Shown: positions 28,781 through 38,036, numbered from the stretch's first letter. The stretch is DNA of 64,000 nt from Streptomyces noursei ATCC 11455 (GCF_001704275.1 NZ_CP011533.1:8494001-8558000), one strand, 5' to 3'. The notes: generated by a model from the letters alone, not told the origin. Translations and numbers: made by a program.

Positions 28781-30001
28781 GTGTCCTCCATGGCTATTGG
28801 CCGTTCTGAGGTGAGAAAGCAGGCGGTCGCGAACACTGGGGTGCACTTGACGTCCATTTCCCCTCTTGGAGGGCTGATTCGTGTCGGTGTCGTAGGTCTG
28901 AGCGCGAGTGGCGGTTGGGCGGCCACCGCCCATGTGCCGGCGCTGGCCGGGCTCGACGGATATGAGTTGCGGGCGCTGAGCGCCAGCACCGTCGAATCGG
29001 CTCGTGCCGCCGGCGAGAAGTATGCGGTGCCGCTGACCTTCGACAGCGCAGAGGAGCTGGCCCGCAGCGAGGAAGTCGACCTCGTGGTGGTGACGGTGAA
29101 GGTTCCGCACCACCTGGAGCTCATCCGACCCGCGCTGGAAGCGGGGAAGATGGTGTTCAGCGAGTGGCCGCTCGGTGCCGACCTCGCGCAGGCCGAGGAG
29201 CTGGCCGACCTCGCGCATTGCAGGGGTGTGCTCACAGGAGTCGGCCTGCAGGCCCGGTCGGCTCCGCCGCTTCGGTATCTGCGGGACTTGGTCGCCGAGG
29301 GCTACGTAGGGCGGGTGCTGTCGACCAGCATGCTCGGGTCGGGCTGGATCGGGGGCGCAACTTACGACGACAGCCATGCGTATGTGCTGGACGTCACGAG
29401 CGGCGCCACGCTGCTGTCGATTCCCTTCGGGCACTCGGTCGACGCGCTGACCATGGTGCTCGGGGAGTTCCGCGAGGTGTCGGCTCTCATCGAGAACCTG
29501 CGCCCGGAGGTCACCCACGTCACGAGCGGGGCGGTCGCGGCCAAGAGCGCAGAGGACCAGATCGCCGTCACGGGGGTGCTGGAGTCGGGGGCCGTGGCCG
29601 CGGTGCACCTCCGCGGTGGGACGTCCCGCGCCACCGCGTTTCATTGGGAGATCAACGGCACGGAGGGCGATCTCGTCGTCAAGGCCGACCAGGCTCTGTG
29701 GTTCCAGGGGCGGCTGCGGCTGTACGGCGCCCGAGGAGGGGAGGGCGCCTTGACCGAACTTCCGGTTCCCGCTCGCTACCAGCGGTCGCTGACACAATGG
29801 ACCGAGCGATCCGCCGAGCCCGCCTGCAACGTCGCCCACGAGTACGCGCTTCTGCGCGACCAGATCACCGGGAGCCTTGGGCCAGATGAGGACGGCGTTC
29901 CCGACTTCCGGCACGCCGTCCGGCGGCACGGCATGCTGGAGCGGATCAGAGAAGCGGCACGCACCGGACGGAAGGTCGCACTCGCAGGCCAAGGCGCGTA
30001 G
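28781..30001 (+). CDS. Gfo/Idh/MocA family oxidoreductase
   Basis: Up to 406 aa. The NAD(P) fold begins IRVGVVGLSASGGWAATAHV (Rossmann loop), followed by DLVVVTVKVPHHLELIRPAL and FSEWPLGADLAQAEELAD, where most Gfo/Idh proteins read EKPLA; Lys is replaced by Trp. The C-terminal domain has SGWIGGATYDDSHAYVLDVT, GATLLSIPFGHSVDAL and HWEINGTEGDLVV, similar to the GalDH/galactose-oxidoreductase-like branch. Start is uncertain: GTG 28781, ATG 28790 or TTG 28848 are all in frame and none has a convincing ribosome site. The substrate is probably a sugar or inositol; this is inference. Confidence 0.8.
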   Translation: MSSMAIGRSEVRKQAVANTGVHLTSISPLGGLIRVGVVGLSASGGWAATAHVPALAGLDGYELRALSASTVESARAAGEKYAVPLTFDSAEELARSEEVDLVVVTVKVPHHLELIRPALEAGKMVFSEWPLGADLAQAEELADLAHCRGVLTGVGLQARSAPPLRYLRDLVAEGYVGRVLSTSMLGSGWIGGATYDDSHAYVLDVTSGATLLSIPFGHSVDALTMVLGEFREVSALIENLRPEVTHVTSGAVAAKSAEDQIAVTGVLESGAVAAVHLRGGTSRATAFHWEINGTEGDLVVKADQALWFQGRLRLYGARGGEGALTELPVPARYQRSLTQWTERSAEPACNVAHEYALLRDQITGSLGPDEDGVPDFRHAVRRHGMLERIREAARTGRKVALAGQGA

Positions 30002-30124
30002 GCCCGAAGCGAGAAAGGTCCTGAGGTCGACCGTTTCGCCCTCGGCGAGGATGCGGTAGGCCGTGGCGACTGAGGGGCGATTGCCCTGGTTCTTGCCCGA
30101 GGTGATGCCAAGCTTCTGGGCGAT
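29995..30124 (-). pseudogene. Possible serine-recombinase C-terminal remnant
   Basis: On the minus strand after a TAG, the frame reads IAQKLGITSGKNQGNRPSVA then TAYRILAEGETVDL, resembling the C-terminal HTH-like tail of actinobacterial serine recombinases (ARLVITTGKKKGQHPSPATV type). Only about 40 residues remain. The rest of 30002-30412 shows no gene. Confidence 0.35.
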
Positions 30125-30412
30125 CTACGAAACCGGCCCCGGAGCCCGATGGAACTGCCGTTGGCACCTAGGCGATGATCTTGTCGGCTACTCGGACCTT
30201 GAGCTCTGGAGTACCTGGGCCTGGAGGCGTTCGCGAAGGTCGGCTTCCTCGGACGTGAGTGGGTCCTCGGAGCGATGGCCTCAGGTGAGAAGCCGGACCC
30301 GACCGCGGGCAGTGCATCCACCTGCGAGGTCACCCCTGCCCGGAATGTCTGATGCGCGCACCGGCGTTGGAGCTTGGTGCGAGAACATTCCTACGACGAG
30401 GGGACGGATGCC

Positions 30413-30862
30413 ATGCCTCTCGAGGGCGAGTATGAACCCAGCACGACGCAGTGGGTGCGCGAGCAAGTGGAGGTGTACGAAAGCTCCGGCGGCACCAAGG
30501 GGACGACACTGTGGGACACAGGGCGGGCCGTGGTGGTGCTGACCACCCGGGGCGCCAAGAGCGGCAAGATCCGCAAGGCGCCGGTGATGCGCGTCGAGTA
30601 CCACGGGCGCTATGCGGTGGTCGGCTCGTTGGGCGGATCCCCCAAGCATCCGCTGTGGTACTTCAACGTCAAGGCCGATCCGCACGTCGAACTCCAGGAC
30701 GGCCCCGTGAAGCAGGACATGATGGCCCATGAGGCCGCCGGCAAGGAGAGGACGGAGTGGTGGCAACGCGCGGTCGCCGTCTTTCCGAGGTACGCCGACG
30801 TGCAGAAGAGGACCTCGCAGGAGTTCCCGGTGTTCGTTCTGGAACCTTTCGTCGGGCAGTGA
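30413..30862 (+). CDS. Nitroreductase/deazaflavin-dependent oxidoreductase (Ddn-like)
   Basis: 149 aa from ATG 30413 with GAGGGGA upstream; an in-frame GTG at 30374 is less likely. The family signature is VVVLTTRGAKSGKIRKAPVM, RVEYHGRYAVVGSLGGSPKH and PLWYFNVKADPHVELQDG, typical of F420-dependent quinone or nitro reductases of the split beta-barrel fold. It ends RTSQEFPVFVLEPF. Substrate unknown; low-potential quinones are a common role. A terminator follows at 30959. Confidence 0.88.
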   Translation: MPLEGEYEPSTTQWVREQVEVYESSGGTKGTTLWDTGRAVVVLTTRGAKSGKIRKAPVMRVEYHGRYAVVGSLGGSPKHPLWYFNVKADPHVELQDGPVKQDMMAHEAAGKERTEWWQRAVAVFPRYADVQKRTSQEFPVFVLEPFVGQ

Positions 30863-30958
30863 TCCCGGGCCGTCTCGGGGCCGTTGGAGGACGCTCAACG
30901 ATGACGAACGTTTGACAGATGTCATCAGCTCAAGGCAGGTCAGCGCATTGATCAAATA

Positions 30959-30982
30959 GGGGCCGCCGGTCTGGGCGGCCCC
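30959..30982 (+). terminator. Hairpin terminator after the Ddn-like gene
   Basis: GGGGCCGCC (30959-30967) pairs with GGCGGCCCC (30974-30982) across a 6-base loop. It lies 97 bp after the stop of the deazaflavin-type oxidoreductase gene. Confidence 0.65.
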
Positions 30983-31467
30983 CTCATTGCCTTGGCTACC
31001 GAGTGCCCCTCAACACGGCTTGACGCCGCCCGTTGAGGCTCCACCGACCGCGTGGGCAGAAGAGCTTCGAGTCGGCTCGCCAGCTTCTGCCGGGCGGCCG
31101 ACGTACGGGCTGCCCGATTCTCGCCGGCTGCTCCATAGGGGGCGTGACACGACCGCGAGCGCCCACCCTGCTTCCACGCGTGGCCAGGGCCTCGGCTTGC
31201 AGGCACCGGCACTTCGAGTTCCTCTCGCAGAGCGGACACGAGGACGAAGTGGGGGTGTGGTATTGCACCTCAGAAGTGCCTTGCATGGCATGCCGGTTTC
31301 GAGAGGTCTTCTGCGAGCGGCGACCCGCGGAAACGTGATCACCTTCGAGGCAATCGTAGAACTCTCACAGACGACCATTTGTGGGATTCGCTGTGCTCGA
31401 CGGCAGCCGCCGCTCCATGCGACGGCTGGTGCCGTCATCCGGCGCAGCCTGCTGCCGCGCGGTCGAG
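30983..31467. other. Intergenic region without a recognisable gene
   Basis: About 485 bases. Open frames on both strands are short and carry no recognisable motif or ribosome site. No RNA gene or repeat is evident. Confidence 0.4.
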
Positions 31468-31926
31468 TCAGGGCGCGCTGGTGACGTCGGCCCAGTGGAC
31501 GGCGCGTCCGGCTTCCTCACGGTGGCCGTGCGCGGCGGTGAGCTGATCGACAATCTCCAGTCCGCGGCCGTGCTCGTCAGGGGTGCAGTTGGCTGCCCAG
31601 TCGCCGTCCATGGCGGCGGGGCCTCCGTCGGACACCTCGATGTGCACTCGCTGAGCGCCCGGGTCGTGGCTCAGTCCGAAGTTCAGTGGAGGCTGGGCAT
31701 GCTCCACGGCGTTGGTGACGAGTTCGGAGACGGTCAGAAGGACCGAGTCGGCTGCGTCCTCGGCGACGCTCCACTGAGCCAGCAGCTCTTTGGTGATCTT
31801 GCGGGCCTCTCCAGCGGCTTCCGGGTCGTGCGCGAGGGTCCATGTGTCGACTGATGCCGACGGACTCCGAGCAGGGCCTGTGCGAGGGGGTGCCTCTGGG
31901 GCGTAGGTGCAGGTCACGGTCATCAC
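31468..31926 (-). CDS. RsbW-like anti-sigma/HATPase_c ATP-binding protein
   Basis: 152 aa from ATG 31926. GHKL ATPase boxes are visible: N-box VLLTVSELVTNAVEHAQPPL, G1-box IEVSDGGPAAM and G2-box DEHGRGLEIVDQLTAAHGH. Streptomyces encode dozens of these small RsbW-type kinases, which bind and phosphorylate anti-sigma antagonists or sequester sigma factors. No partner sigma or STAS gene is adjacent. It is divergent from the MarR gene, with the AT-rich inverted repeat between them. Confidence 0.85.
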   Translation of the reverse strand: MMTVTCTYAPEAPPRTGPARSPSASVDTWTLAHDPEAAGEARKITKELLAQWSVAEDAADSVLLTVSELVTNAVEHAQPPLNFGLSHDPGAQRVHIEVSDGGPAAMDGDWAANCTPDEHGRGLEIVDQLTAAHGHREEAGRAVHWADVTSAP

Positions 31927-31989
31927 CTTCCTTCGGGCGCCGCCGTGGCGCCCTGGTTGTGACCAGAACCCCTGAGGGGCTACGGCATT

Positions 31990-32060
31990 TATATCACCCT
32001 TCTATATAGGATGTCTATATAGATAGAGAATATAGACATCCTATATAGAAGGGTGATATA
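31990..32060. promoter_or_regulatory. AT-rich perfect 31-bp inverted repeat upstream of marR (probable operator)
   Basis: Bases 31990-32020 are the exact reverse complement of 32030-32060, separated by 9 bases. Nested inside are three copies of the 8-bp palindrome CTATATAG (32002-32009, 32015-32022, 32041-32048). It is extremely A+T rich in a genome near 70% GC and ends 3 bases before the marR start codon. It probably contains the promoter and paired MarR-dimer sites; a repressor bound here would block transcription of the P450 operon. Cruciform potential is high. Confidence 0.7.
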
Positions 32061-32063
32061 GGT

Positions 32064-32552
32064 ATGGGTATGGATGAGACACCTGAAGAGGGTCACCAGG
32101 AGGTGGCGACGGCGCTGAACGAGCTGGCCACCGGACTGGTCAGGCACCTCCTGTCGGGCCGGCAGAGCATGAGTCTGACCACCGCCTCGACGCTCAGCAG
32201 ACTGGAGCAGGAAGGTACGATCCGGCTGACCGCGCTGGCAGCGGCGGAGGGCATCGCCCAACCGTCGATGACCGCCCTGGTGCAACGGCTGGAAGACCAG
32301 GGCCTGGCCACTCGAGTGGGCCATCCCGAGGACGGGCGGGTCCGCCTGGTTGCCATCACGGAAGCCGGGCGAGAGCTGATGGCCGAGCGCCGGCGCACGC
32401 AGAGTGCCCGGGTGGCCGGCATGCTGGCCGCGTTGCCCGAGCAGGACGTGCGGGCGCTCGGCGAGGCCATGCGCACGGCCCTGCCCATCGTCCGGCGGAT
32501 GATCCAAGCCGCCCCACAACCCCGTATTTCCAGCGGCGAATCACCCTCCTGA
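32064..32552 (+). CDS. MarR-family transcriptional regulator of the P450 operon
   Basis: 162 aa from ATG 32064 (ATG 32070 is also possible). Winged-helix core: QSMSLTTASTLSRLEQEGTI, RLTALAAAEGIAQPSMTALV, QRLEDQGLATRVGHPEDGRV and RLVAITEAGRELMAERR. MarR dimers bind palindromes and release on small phenolic or lipophilic ligands. Its start abuts the 31-bp inverted repeat, suggesting autoregulation. The P450 gene follows 132 bp downstream on the same strand. Confidence 0.88.
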   Translation: MGMDETPEEGHQEVATALNELATGLVRHLLSGRQSMSLTTASTLSRLEQEGTIRLTALAAAEGIAQPSMTALVQRLEDQGLATRVGHPEDGRVRLVAITEAGRELMAERRRTQSARVAGMLAALPEQDVRALGEAMRTALPIVRRMIQAAPQPRISSGESPS

Positions 32553-32684
32553 TCCTCCTGGCTGCGCTCTTCGGTGTCTCCTCCAGCAGGCGGGACCTGC
32601 TCCGCTGCCACGTCGCGCCCCACGCGCGCCGGGCTCGGTCCCGGTACTGCCCCCATATCCGACTTCCGGAAAGGGCGGAGAACC

Positions 32685-33923
32685 ATGAGCACCAACGCGG
32701 CACCCGGCACCGATATGCCATCGGCGCAGGTACCGGACTACCCCATGACCCGGGCTGCCCGCTGCCCCTTCGATCCGCCGCCGGCCCTGCGCACCCTGCA
32801 GGACCAGGCTCCGATCAGCCGGGTGCGGCTGTGGGACGGCAGCAGCCCGTGGCTGGTCACGCGCTACGAGGACGTACGGGCTCTACTCGCCGATCCACGG
32901 ATCAGTTCGGACAGCGACCTCCCGCACTACCCCCATCTGAGCCCGGCCCAGAAGGAGCGCCGGAGGCAGTCGCGGACCTTCATCAACATGGACGATCCGG
33001 AACACGCCCGGCTTCGCCGGATGGTGACCGCGGCCTTCTCCATCAGGCAGGTGGAGGCGCTGCGGCCTGCCATTCAGAAGATCGTCGACGGCCTGATCGA
33101 CACCATGCTCGCCGGGCCCAAGCCGGTGGACCTGGTGCAGGCGTTCGCGTTGCCGGTGCCGTCACTGGTGATCTGCGAGCTGCTCGGCGTTCCGTATGCC
33201 GACCACGACTTCTTCCAGGCCAACAGCAAGATCCTGATCAAGACCACCAGCACCGTGGAGCAGGCGCGGGTGGCCACACAGCAGCTGCTCGACTACCTGG
33301 ACCAGCAGATCGGCGTCAAACTCGCCCACCCGGCCGACGACGTGCTCTCCACGCTGGCCGAGCGGGTCAGGGCCGGCGAGCTCTCCCGGCATGAAGCGGC
33401 CGGCATGGGGATGCTGCTGCTGACCGCCGGGCACGAGACCACCGCGAACATGATCGCGCTGGGCACCCTGGCCCTGCTGCAGAACCCGGACCAGCTGGCC
33501 CGGCTGCGCGAGAGCGATGATCCGAAGCTGGTCGCTTCGGCGGTCGAGGAACTCCTGCGCTACCTCACCATCCCGCACAGCGGACGGCGCCGGGTGGCCC
33601 TGGAGGACATCGAGGTCGGCGGCGTGACCATCCGCACCGGCGAGGGCGTCGTCCTCGCCAACGACGTCGCCAACCGCGATCCCGCGGCCTTCCCCGACCC
33701 CGACCAACTGGACATCGACAGCAATCCCCGCCACCACGTGGCTTTCGGCTTTGGCGTCCACCAGTGCCTGGGCCAGCCGCTGGCCCGGGTGGAGTTGCAG
33801 GTCGTCTACAGCACCCTGTACCGCCGCATCCCCACGTTGAAGCTGGCCGTGGATCTCGACGAGGTCCCGTTCAAGCACGACGGGGCCGCCTACGGCGTCT
33901 ACGAACTGCCCGTCACCTGGTGA
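32685..33923 (+). CDS. Cytochrome P450 (CYP105/107-like)
   Basis: 412 aa from ATG 32685 with GGAG upstream. Landmarks: INMDDPEHARLRRMVTAAFS (C-helix), LLLTAGHETTANMIALGTLA (I-helix oxygen-activating AGxxTT), EELLRY (ExxR) and HHVAFGFGVHQCLGQPLARV (heme loop, Cys near residue 360). Class I bacterial P450 with its own ferredoxin (35 bp downstream) and reductase. The substrate cannot be read from sequence; the MarR regulator hints at a xenobiotic or an endogenous hydrophobic ligand. Confidence 0.93.
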   Translation: MSTNAAPGTDMPSAQVPDYPMTRAARCPFDPPPALRTLQDQAPISRVRLWDGSSPWLVTRYEDVRALLADPRISSDSDLPHYPHLSPAQKERRRQSRTFINMDDPEHARLRRMVTAAFSIRQVEALRPAIQKIVDGLIDTMLAGPKPVDLVQAFALPVPSLVICELLGVPYADHDFFQANSKILIKTTSTVEQARVATQQLLDYLDQQIGVKLAHPADDVLSTLAERVRAGELSRHEAAGMGMLLLTAGHETTANMIALGTLALLQNPDQLARLRESDDPKLVASAVEELLRYLTIPHSGRRRVALEDIEVGGVTIRTGEGVVLANDVANRDPAAFPDPDQLDIDSNPRHHVAFGFGVHQCLGQPLARVELQVVYSTLYRRIPTLKLAVDLDEVPFKHDGAAYGVYELPVTW

Positions 33924-33958
33924 GCGCGGCCAAGTGCCGTGCAGGAAAGGAGCATCCG

Positions 33959-34168
33959 ATGAAGGTGATCGTCGACCAGAACAAGTGTGTGGCCTCCGGT
34001 CAGTGCGTGCTGACCGCGCCGGAGGTGTTCGACCAGCGCGAGGAGGACGGCATCGTCGTCCTGCTCGCCGAGAACCCTCCTGAGGGCCTCGCCGACGACG
34101 TCCGGCAGGCCGTCGCCCTCTGCCCGGCCCAGGCCATCTGGCTGGAAGAACAGGAGACGAAGGAGTGA
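33959..34168 (+). CDS. 3Fe-4S ferredoxin, P450 partner
   Basis: 69 aa; ATG 33959 follows GGAAAGGAG. Cluster ligands: Cys in NKCVASGQCVLTAPEVFDQ (C-x5-C) and in ALCPAQAI. One cysteine of the usual 4Fe-4S set is absent, as in the 3Fe-4S ferredoxins encoded beside actinobacterial P450s. It shuttles electrons from the downstream reductase to the P450. Its stop overlaps the reductase start as GTGA (34165-34168). Confidence 0.92.
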   Translation: MKVIVDQNKCVASGQCVLTAPEVFDQREEDGIVVLLAENPPEGLADDVRQAVALCPAQAIWLEEQETKE

Positions 34169-35370
34169 ACCGGATCGTCATTGTGGGAGCCTCGGCCGCT
34201 GGCCTGACCGCGGCCGAGACCCTCCGCCGCCGCGGCTGGGACGGCACACTCACGCTGATCGGTGAGGAATCCCGTCCGCCGTACGACCGGCCGCCGCTGT
34301 CCAAGCAGATCCTGACCGGCGCCTGGGGGCCCGCACGTGCCACCCTGCGCTCCCAGCCGGATCTCGCGCGGCTGCGGGCCGGCCTGCGGCTCGGACAACG
34401 CGCCGTCGCCCTGGACGTCCCGGGCCGCCGGGTGAGCCTGGAAGGCGGCGAGAGCATCGGCTTCGACGCCCTGGTCATCGCCACCGGTGTGGCTCCCCGG
34501 CGCCTGCCCGACGGCGATCTGGCCGGAGTCCACGTTCTGCGCACGCTCGACGACGCGATCGGCCTGCGCGCCGCGCTGCGAGCCGGGCCCCGGGTGGTCG
34601 TGGTCGGTGCCGGATTCCTCGGCACCGAGGTCGCCGCGGCCGCCCGGGCCATGGGCCTGGACGTGACCGTGGCCGAACCGGAGCCGGTCCCGGTGCGGCG
34701 CCCGTTCGGGAACCGGATCGGTGCGCTCGTCGCCGAGTTGCACAGGGACCACGGAACACGCCTGCGTTGCGGAGTGCCGGTACGCCGGCTGCGCGGCGCC
34801 GGCGGCCGGGTGACCGGAGTGGAACTCGGCGACGGCACCACGCTGCCGGCCGACGTCGTCGTCATGGCCCTCGGTGCCGCGCCCGCGACCGGCTGGCTGG
34901 AAGGTTCGGGCCTGCGGCTGGGAGACGGGGTGGAGTGCGATGCGTATTGCCAGGCGGCACCCGGGATCTACGCCGCCGGCGATGTCGCCTCCTGGCCCAA
35001 TGCGCACTTCGGCACCCGCATGCGGCTGGAGCATCGGATGAACGCCACCGAACAGGCCATGGCCGTGGCCGGCAACCTGCTCGGCGACGCGACTCCGTTC
35101 GCTCCTGTGCCCTACTTCTGGACCGACCAGTACGACACCAGGATCCAGGCGTACGGGATCTTCCCGCCGGACGCGGAGATGCGGATCGTCTACGGCGACA
35201 CGTCGGACGGCCACTTCGCCGCCGCCTACGGGCACCACGGGAGGGTGGTCGGCGTACTCGGCTGGAACGCACCTTGTCAGGCACGCACGCTGCGCCGTCT
35301 GGTCGTCGACCGCGCTCCCTGGACGACTTTCGCGGCCACACAGGCACTCAGCCCGGCAACCGTGAACTGA
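34165..35370 (+). CDS. FAD-dependent ferredoxin reductase
   Basis: 401 aa from GTG 34165, translationally coupled to the ferredoxin. The FAD Rossmann motif is RIVIVGASAAGLTAAETLRR, followed by PPYDRPPLSKQILTG (family hallmark), the NAD(P) motif VVVVGAGFLGTEVAAAARAM and the late FAD motif GIYAAGDVASWPN. C-terminal reductase domain WTDQYDTRIQAYGIF. It belongs to the oxygenase-coupled ferredoxin/putidaredoxin reductase family. It completes the marR-P450-ferredoxin-reductase operon. Confidence 0.93.
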   Translation: MNRIVIVGASAAGLTAAETLRRRGWDGTLTLIGEESRPPYDRPPLSKQILTGAWGPARATLRSQPDLARLRAGLRLGQRAVALDVPGRRVSLEGGESIGFDALVIATGVAPRRLPDGDLAGVHVLRTLDDAIGLRAALRAGPRVVVVGAGFLGTEVAAAARAMGLDVTVAEPEPVPVRRPFGNRIGALVAELHRDHGTRLRCGVPVRRLRGAGGRVTGVELGDGTTLPADVVVMALGAAPATGWLEGSGLRLGDGVECDAYCQAAPGIYAAGDVASWPNAHFGTRMRLEHRMNATEQAMAVAGNLLGDATPFAPVPYFWTDQYDTRIQAYGIFPPDAEMRIVYGDTSDGHFAAAYGHHGRVVGVLGWNAPCQARTLRRLVVDRAPWTTFAATQALSPATVN

Positions 35371-35491
35371 CCCGCACGTCCCACAGGTAGCAAGTCGGGA
35401 GGACTGCCGGTGACCACCGACAGGCACGCCCTCCACAGAGCCCGAGGTCGCCCACCGGCGTGAGTGGGGATCTCGCGAGGCCGGGACGAGT

Positions 35492-35802
35492 TCAGCGCTG
35501 GTGACCATCACTCGATTCCGAGGGGTTGATGCCCAGGTCCTCACGCATGAGGCGACGCATCTGCGCCATGGCCTTGCATCGCCGCTCTATCAGGGACGCG
35601 TCGGCGGCGGCGCCGACGGCCACTCCACGGGCATAGGCATCGTGGATCGCGCGCAGGCAGTGGAACGCCTCGTTCCCCCCTCCACGACCTGCGGCGGGCC
35701 CACGAGCCAGAGACGTTCGCTCGCCGTGCGGATGCCGGTGCCGCGCACGGCCTCCCGCACCGCTGCGTCGTGGGAGCCGTCGATCACCGCCCTGGAAGTC
35801 AA
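35492..35802 (-). pseudogene. Hypothetical protein split by a single-base gap in a G run
   Basis: The minus strand first reads VIDGSHDAAVREAVRGTGIR and TASERLWLVGPPQVVEGG, then a six-G run (about 35675-35680) shifts the frame. Similar coding quality continues in the next frame as NEAFHCLRAIHDAYARGVAV, GAAADASLIERRCKAMAQMR and RLMREDLGINPSESS to TGA 35492-35494. One added G (six to seven) rejoins the halves into about 100 aa. TTG 35802 or a nearby GTG could start it. The C-terminus faintly resembles BTAD/SARP-type helices; the family is not assigned. Bases 35803-36076 show no gene. Confidence 0.4.
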
Positions 35803-36076
35803 CGCACAGCCGGTCCGACCAGCGGCTTGGGTGAAGTTCGCAGGGCCGATTCATCGAGGGGGCTCGGGTCTCGGGCGTGCGGTGGAGACAAGGCCGGGCG
35901 GGTGCGCAGTGCGTGGGCGGGTTGCATCGCTGGTGGCCATACGGGTGGTTCTCGTGTCGTGCCCGGCCGGAGTGACCGATCGGCCCGGGGCGTCTCACGC
36001 GAGACTGTCAGGGGGGAGACCGGGCGCCTGACGAGTGGCTCGGCGAACTGCCAAATCAACGAAGGACGCCGACGGC

Positions 36077-37561
36077 ATGGCCTCTTCTCCCACGGCCTCA
36101 CTGGCCACGCAGACCGATGTCCTGATCGTCGGTGCAGGCCCCGCCGGGCTCACACTCGCCGCCGGCCTCACCCAGCTCGGTGTGGACCATGTGCTCATCG
36201 AGCGTGCCGATGCGGTCCAGCCCGGCGCCAAGGCCGCCTTCGTTCAGCCCGGCGCTTTGGAGTACCTCGACCGCGTGGGTGTTGCCGACCGCCTGGTGGC
36301 CGCAGGAATTCGAGGCCGCCACTTCAGCGTGCACGACGGCGCGCGCACTCTGCTCCGTGGGTCCTACGACAACCTGGACACCCCGTTCCCGATGATGCTG
36401 CTGGTCTCCCAACAGACCACCGAGGAACATCTCCATCGCCGCCTGACCGAGCTGGGCGGCATGGTCCACCGCCGCCACAAACTCATCACCTTCAGCCCCG
36501 ACTTTCCCGGTGTGACCGCCGCCGTCGCCGCGCCCGACGGCTCGGTGCGTGCCGTGTACGCCCGCTACTTGATCGGAGCCGACGGCGTTCACAGCAGGGT
36601 GCGCTCCACAGCAGGGATCGCCTTCCCCGGCAAAACACGAGAGCAGCTGTTCGCATTGGCGGATGTCCGCCTCGAACCGGGTTCGGCTTCCGCGCTCCTT
36701 GAGGACACCACCTTCTTCTTCTCCTCCGAGGGAATGCTGCTGACGTCACCGCTGGCCGACGGCCAGCACCGGGTGGTTGCGTCCGTTCCTCCCGGTTCGA
36801 AGGCGCCCACCGCCGAAGAGACCGAGACGCTGCTGGCCACCCGCGGCCCGCGGCAAGGTGGGCCGAAGGCCGTCGAAGTCATCACAGCATCCACGTACCA
36901 CGTGCAAGAACGCGTGGCCGAGCGGCTCTCGGACGGCCCGGTCTTCCTCCTGGGGGACGCCGCGCACACCCACAGCCCGGCCGGCGGCCAGGGCATGAAC
37001 ACCGGCATCCAGGACGCCGGCAACTTGGCTTGGAAGCTCCATGCCGTGCTCACCGGGCTCGCCCCTGAGAGTCTCCTGGACACCTACCACGGCGAGCGCC
37101 ATCCCGTGGCTTCCGGTCTGGTCGCCTTCACCAGCCAGATCACCTCACTCGCCACCATGCGCGATCCGGAACTGTGCCAACGGCGCAACGACACCATCGC
37201 CGCAGCCGCCAAGGCACCTGGCATCACCGACTGGCTGGCGAGGCGGTTGTCACAGCTCGACATCAGCTATGCGACCGAATGTGCGACCGAACCGGCCGAC
37301 GGTACCTACCACGTCGGGCAACGCGTCTCCCCTACGCTCGTCCCGGCCGCGGGTCTCGACTGGAACCTGGCCCTGCCGAACCCCTCCACCGGACCGACCG
37401 GGAGCGGCCGAATCGGTCCTGTGAACTTCCAGTTCGTCGACGGGCTGGAGACGCCCCTCCTCATCCGTCCGGATGGCTACTTGGCCGCCCACGGGGTTCC
37501 GACCGATCCGCACACCGTGCTTGCCAACCTCGCCTCCTACCTGCCCGGCGGGCCGACGTGA
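36077..37561 (+). CDS. FAD-dependent aromatic hydroxylase/monooxygenase
   Basis: 494 aa; ATG 36077 follows GAAGGA. The PHBH-fold signatures are present: TDVLIVGAGPAGLTLAAGLT (GxGxxG), YARYLIGADGVHSRVRSTAG (DG motif) and PVFLLGDAAHTHSPAGGQGM (GD motif), with a thioredoxin-like C-terminal region (VNFQFVDGLETPLLIRPDGY). Such group A flavoprotein hydroxylases act on phenols or polyketides using NAD(P)H. A truncated homologue lies on the other strand at 38753-39919. Confidence 0.88.
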   Translation: MASSPTASLATQTDVLIVGAGPAGLTLAAGLTQLGVDHVLIERADAVQPGAKAAFVQPGALEYLDRVGVADRLVAAGIRGRHFSVHDGARTLLRGSYDNLDTPFPMMLLVSQQTTEEHLHRRLTELGGMVHRRHKLITFSPDFPGVTAAVAAPDGSVRAVYARYLIGADGVHSRVRSTAGIAFPGKTREQLFALADVRLEPGSASALLEDTTFFFSSEGMLLTSPLADGQHRVVASVPPGSKAPTAEETETLLATRGPRQGGPKAVEVITASTYHVQERVAERLSDGPVFLLGDAAHTHSPAGGQGMNTGIQDAGNLAWKLHAVLTGLAPESLLDTYHGERHPVASGLVAFTSQITSLATMRDPELCQRRNDTIAAAAKAPGITDWLARRLSQLDISYATECATEPADGTYHVGQRVSPTLVPAAGLDWNLALPNPSTGPTGSGRIGPVNFQFVDGLETPLLIRPDGYLAAHGVPTDPHTVLANLASYLPGGPT

Positions 37562-37634
37562 TGAGTCAGGCAACAACGGCGAACCCATCACCACTGCCCG
37601 CCGCGGTCCCCGCTCCTGCTTCCGCAGTCCCCCG

Positions 37635-38036
37635 GTGCTGAGCGGACTTGGTCAGGGCATGTTCGCCGCGCCCAACACCTCGGCGATCATTGGCAGCGTG
37701 CCGCCCGCGCGGCGCGGCGTCGCCTCGGGCATGCGCCCTGCCTTCCACAACTCCGGCACCGCCCTGTCGATCGGGCTGCCGTTCTCGCTCGTGATCGTCA
37801 GTCCGGCCGGGGCGCTCCTGAACGCGCTCGCGAGCGGCCCGCGGGCGCAGGGCGTGCCTGCGGGCGCCCCCGGTCTTCCCCGAACTCGTCTCCGGACCGT
37901 TCCACCACGTGCCGGCACCGCCTTCGGTACGGCAACGGTGATGGCCCTCGTCGCCGCGTGCGCCCCGGCCCTGCGTGGCCGCTACCGGAAGGCCGGTCGG
38001 GAAACCGGACCGGTCGACGCGATGAGAGGACGGAAG
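37635..38036 (+). pseudogene. MFS (DHA2-type) transporter, C-terminal remnant
   Basis: Plus-strand frame with LSGLGQGMFAAPNTSAIIGS, VPPARRGVASGMRPAFHNSG and TALSIGLPFSLVIV, matching the last third of 14-TM EmrB/QacA drug exporters. A final hydrophobic segment (ATVMALVAACAPAL) follows, but the middle switches frame (VFPELVSGPFHHVPAPPS lies in another frame). There is no start. It abuts the end of the FAD hydroxylase gene. Confidence 0.5.
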
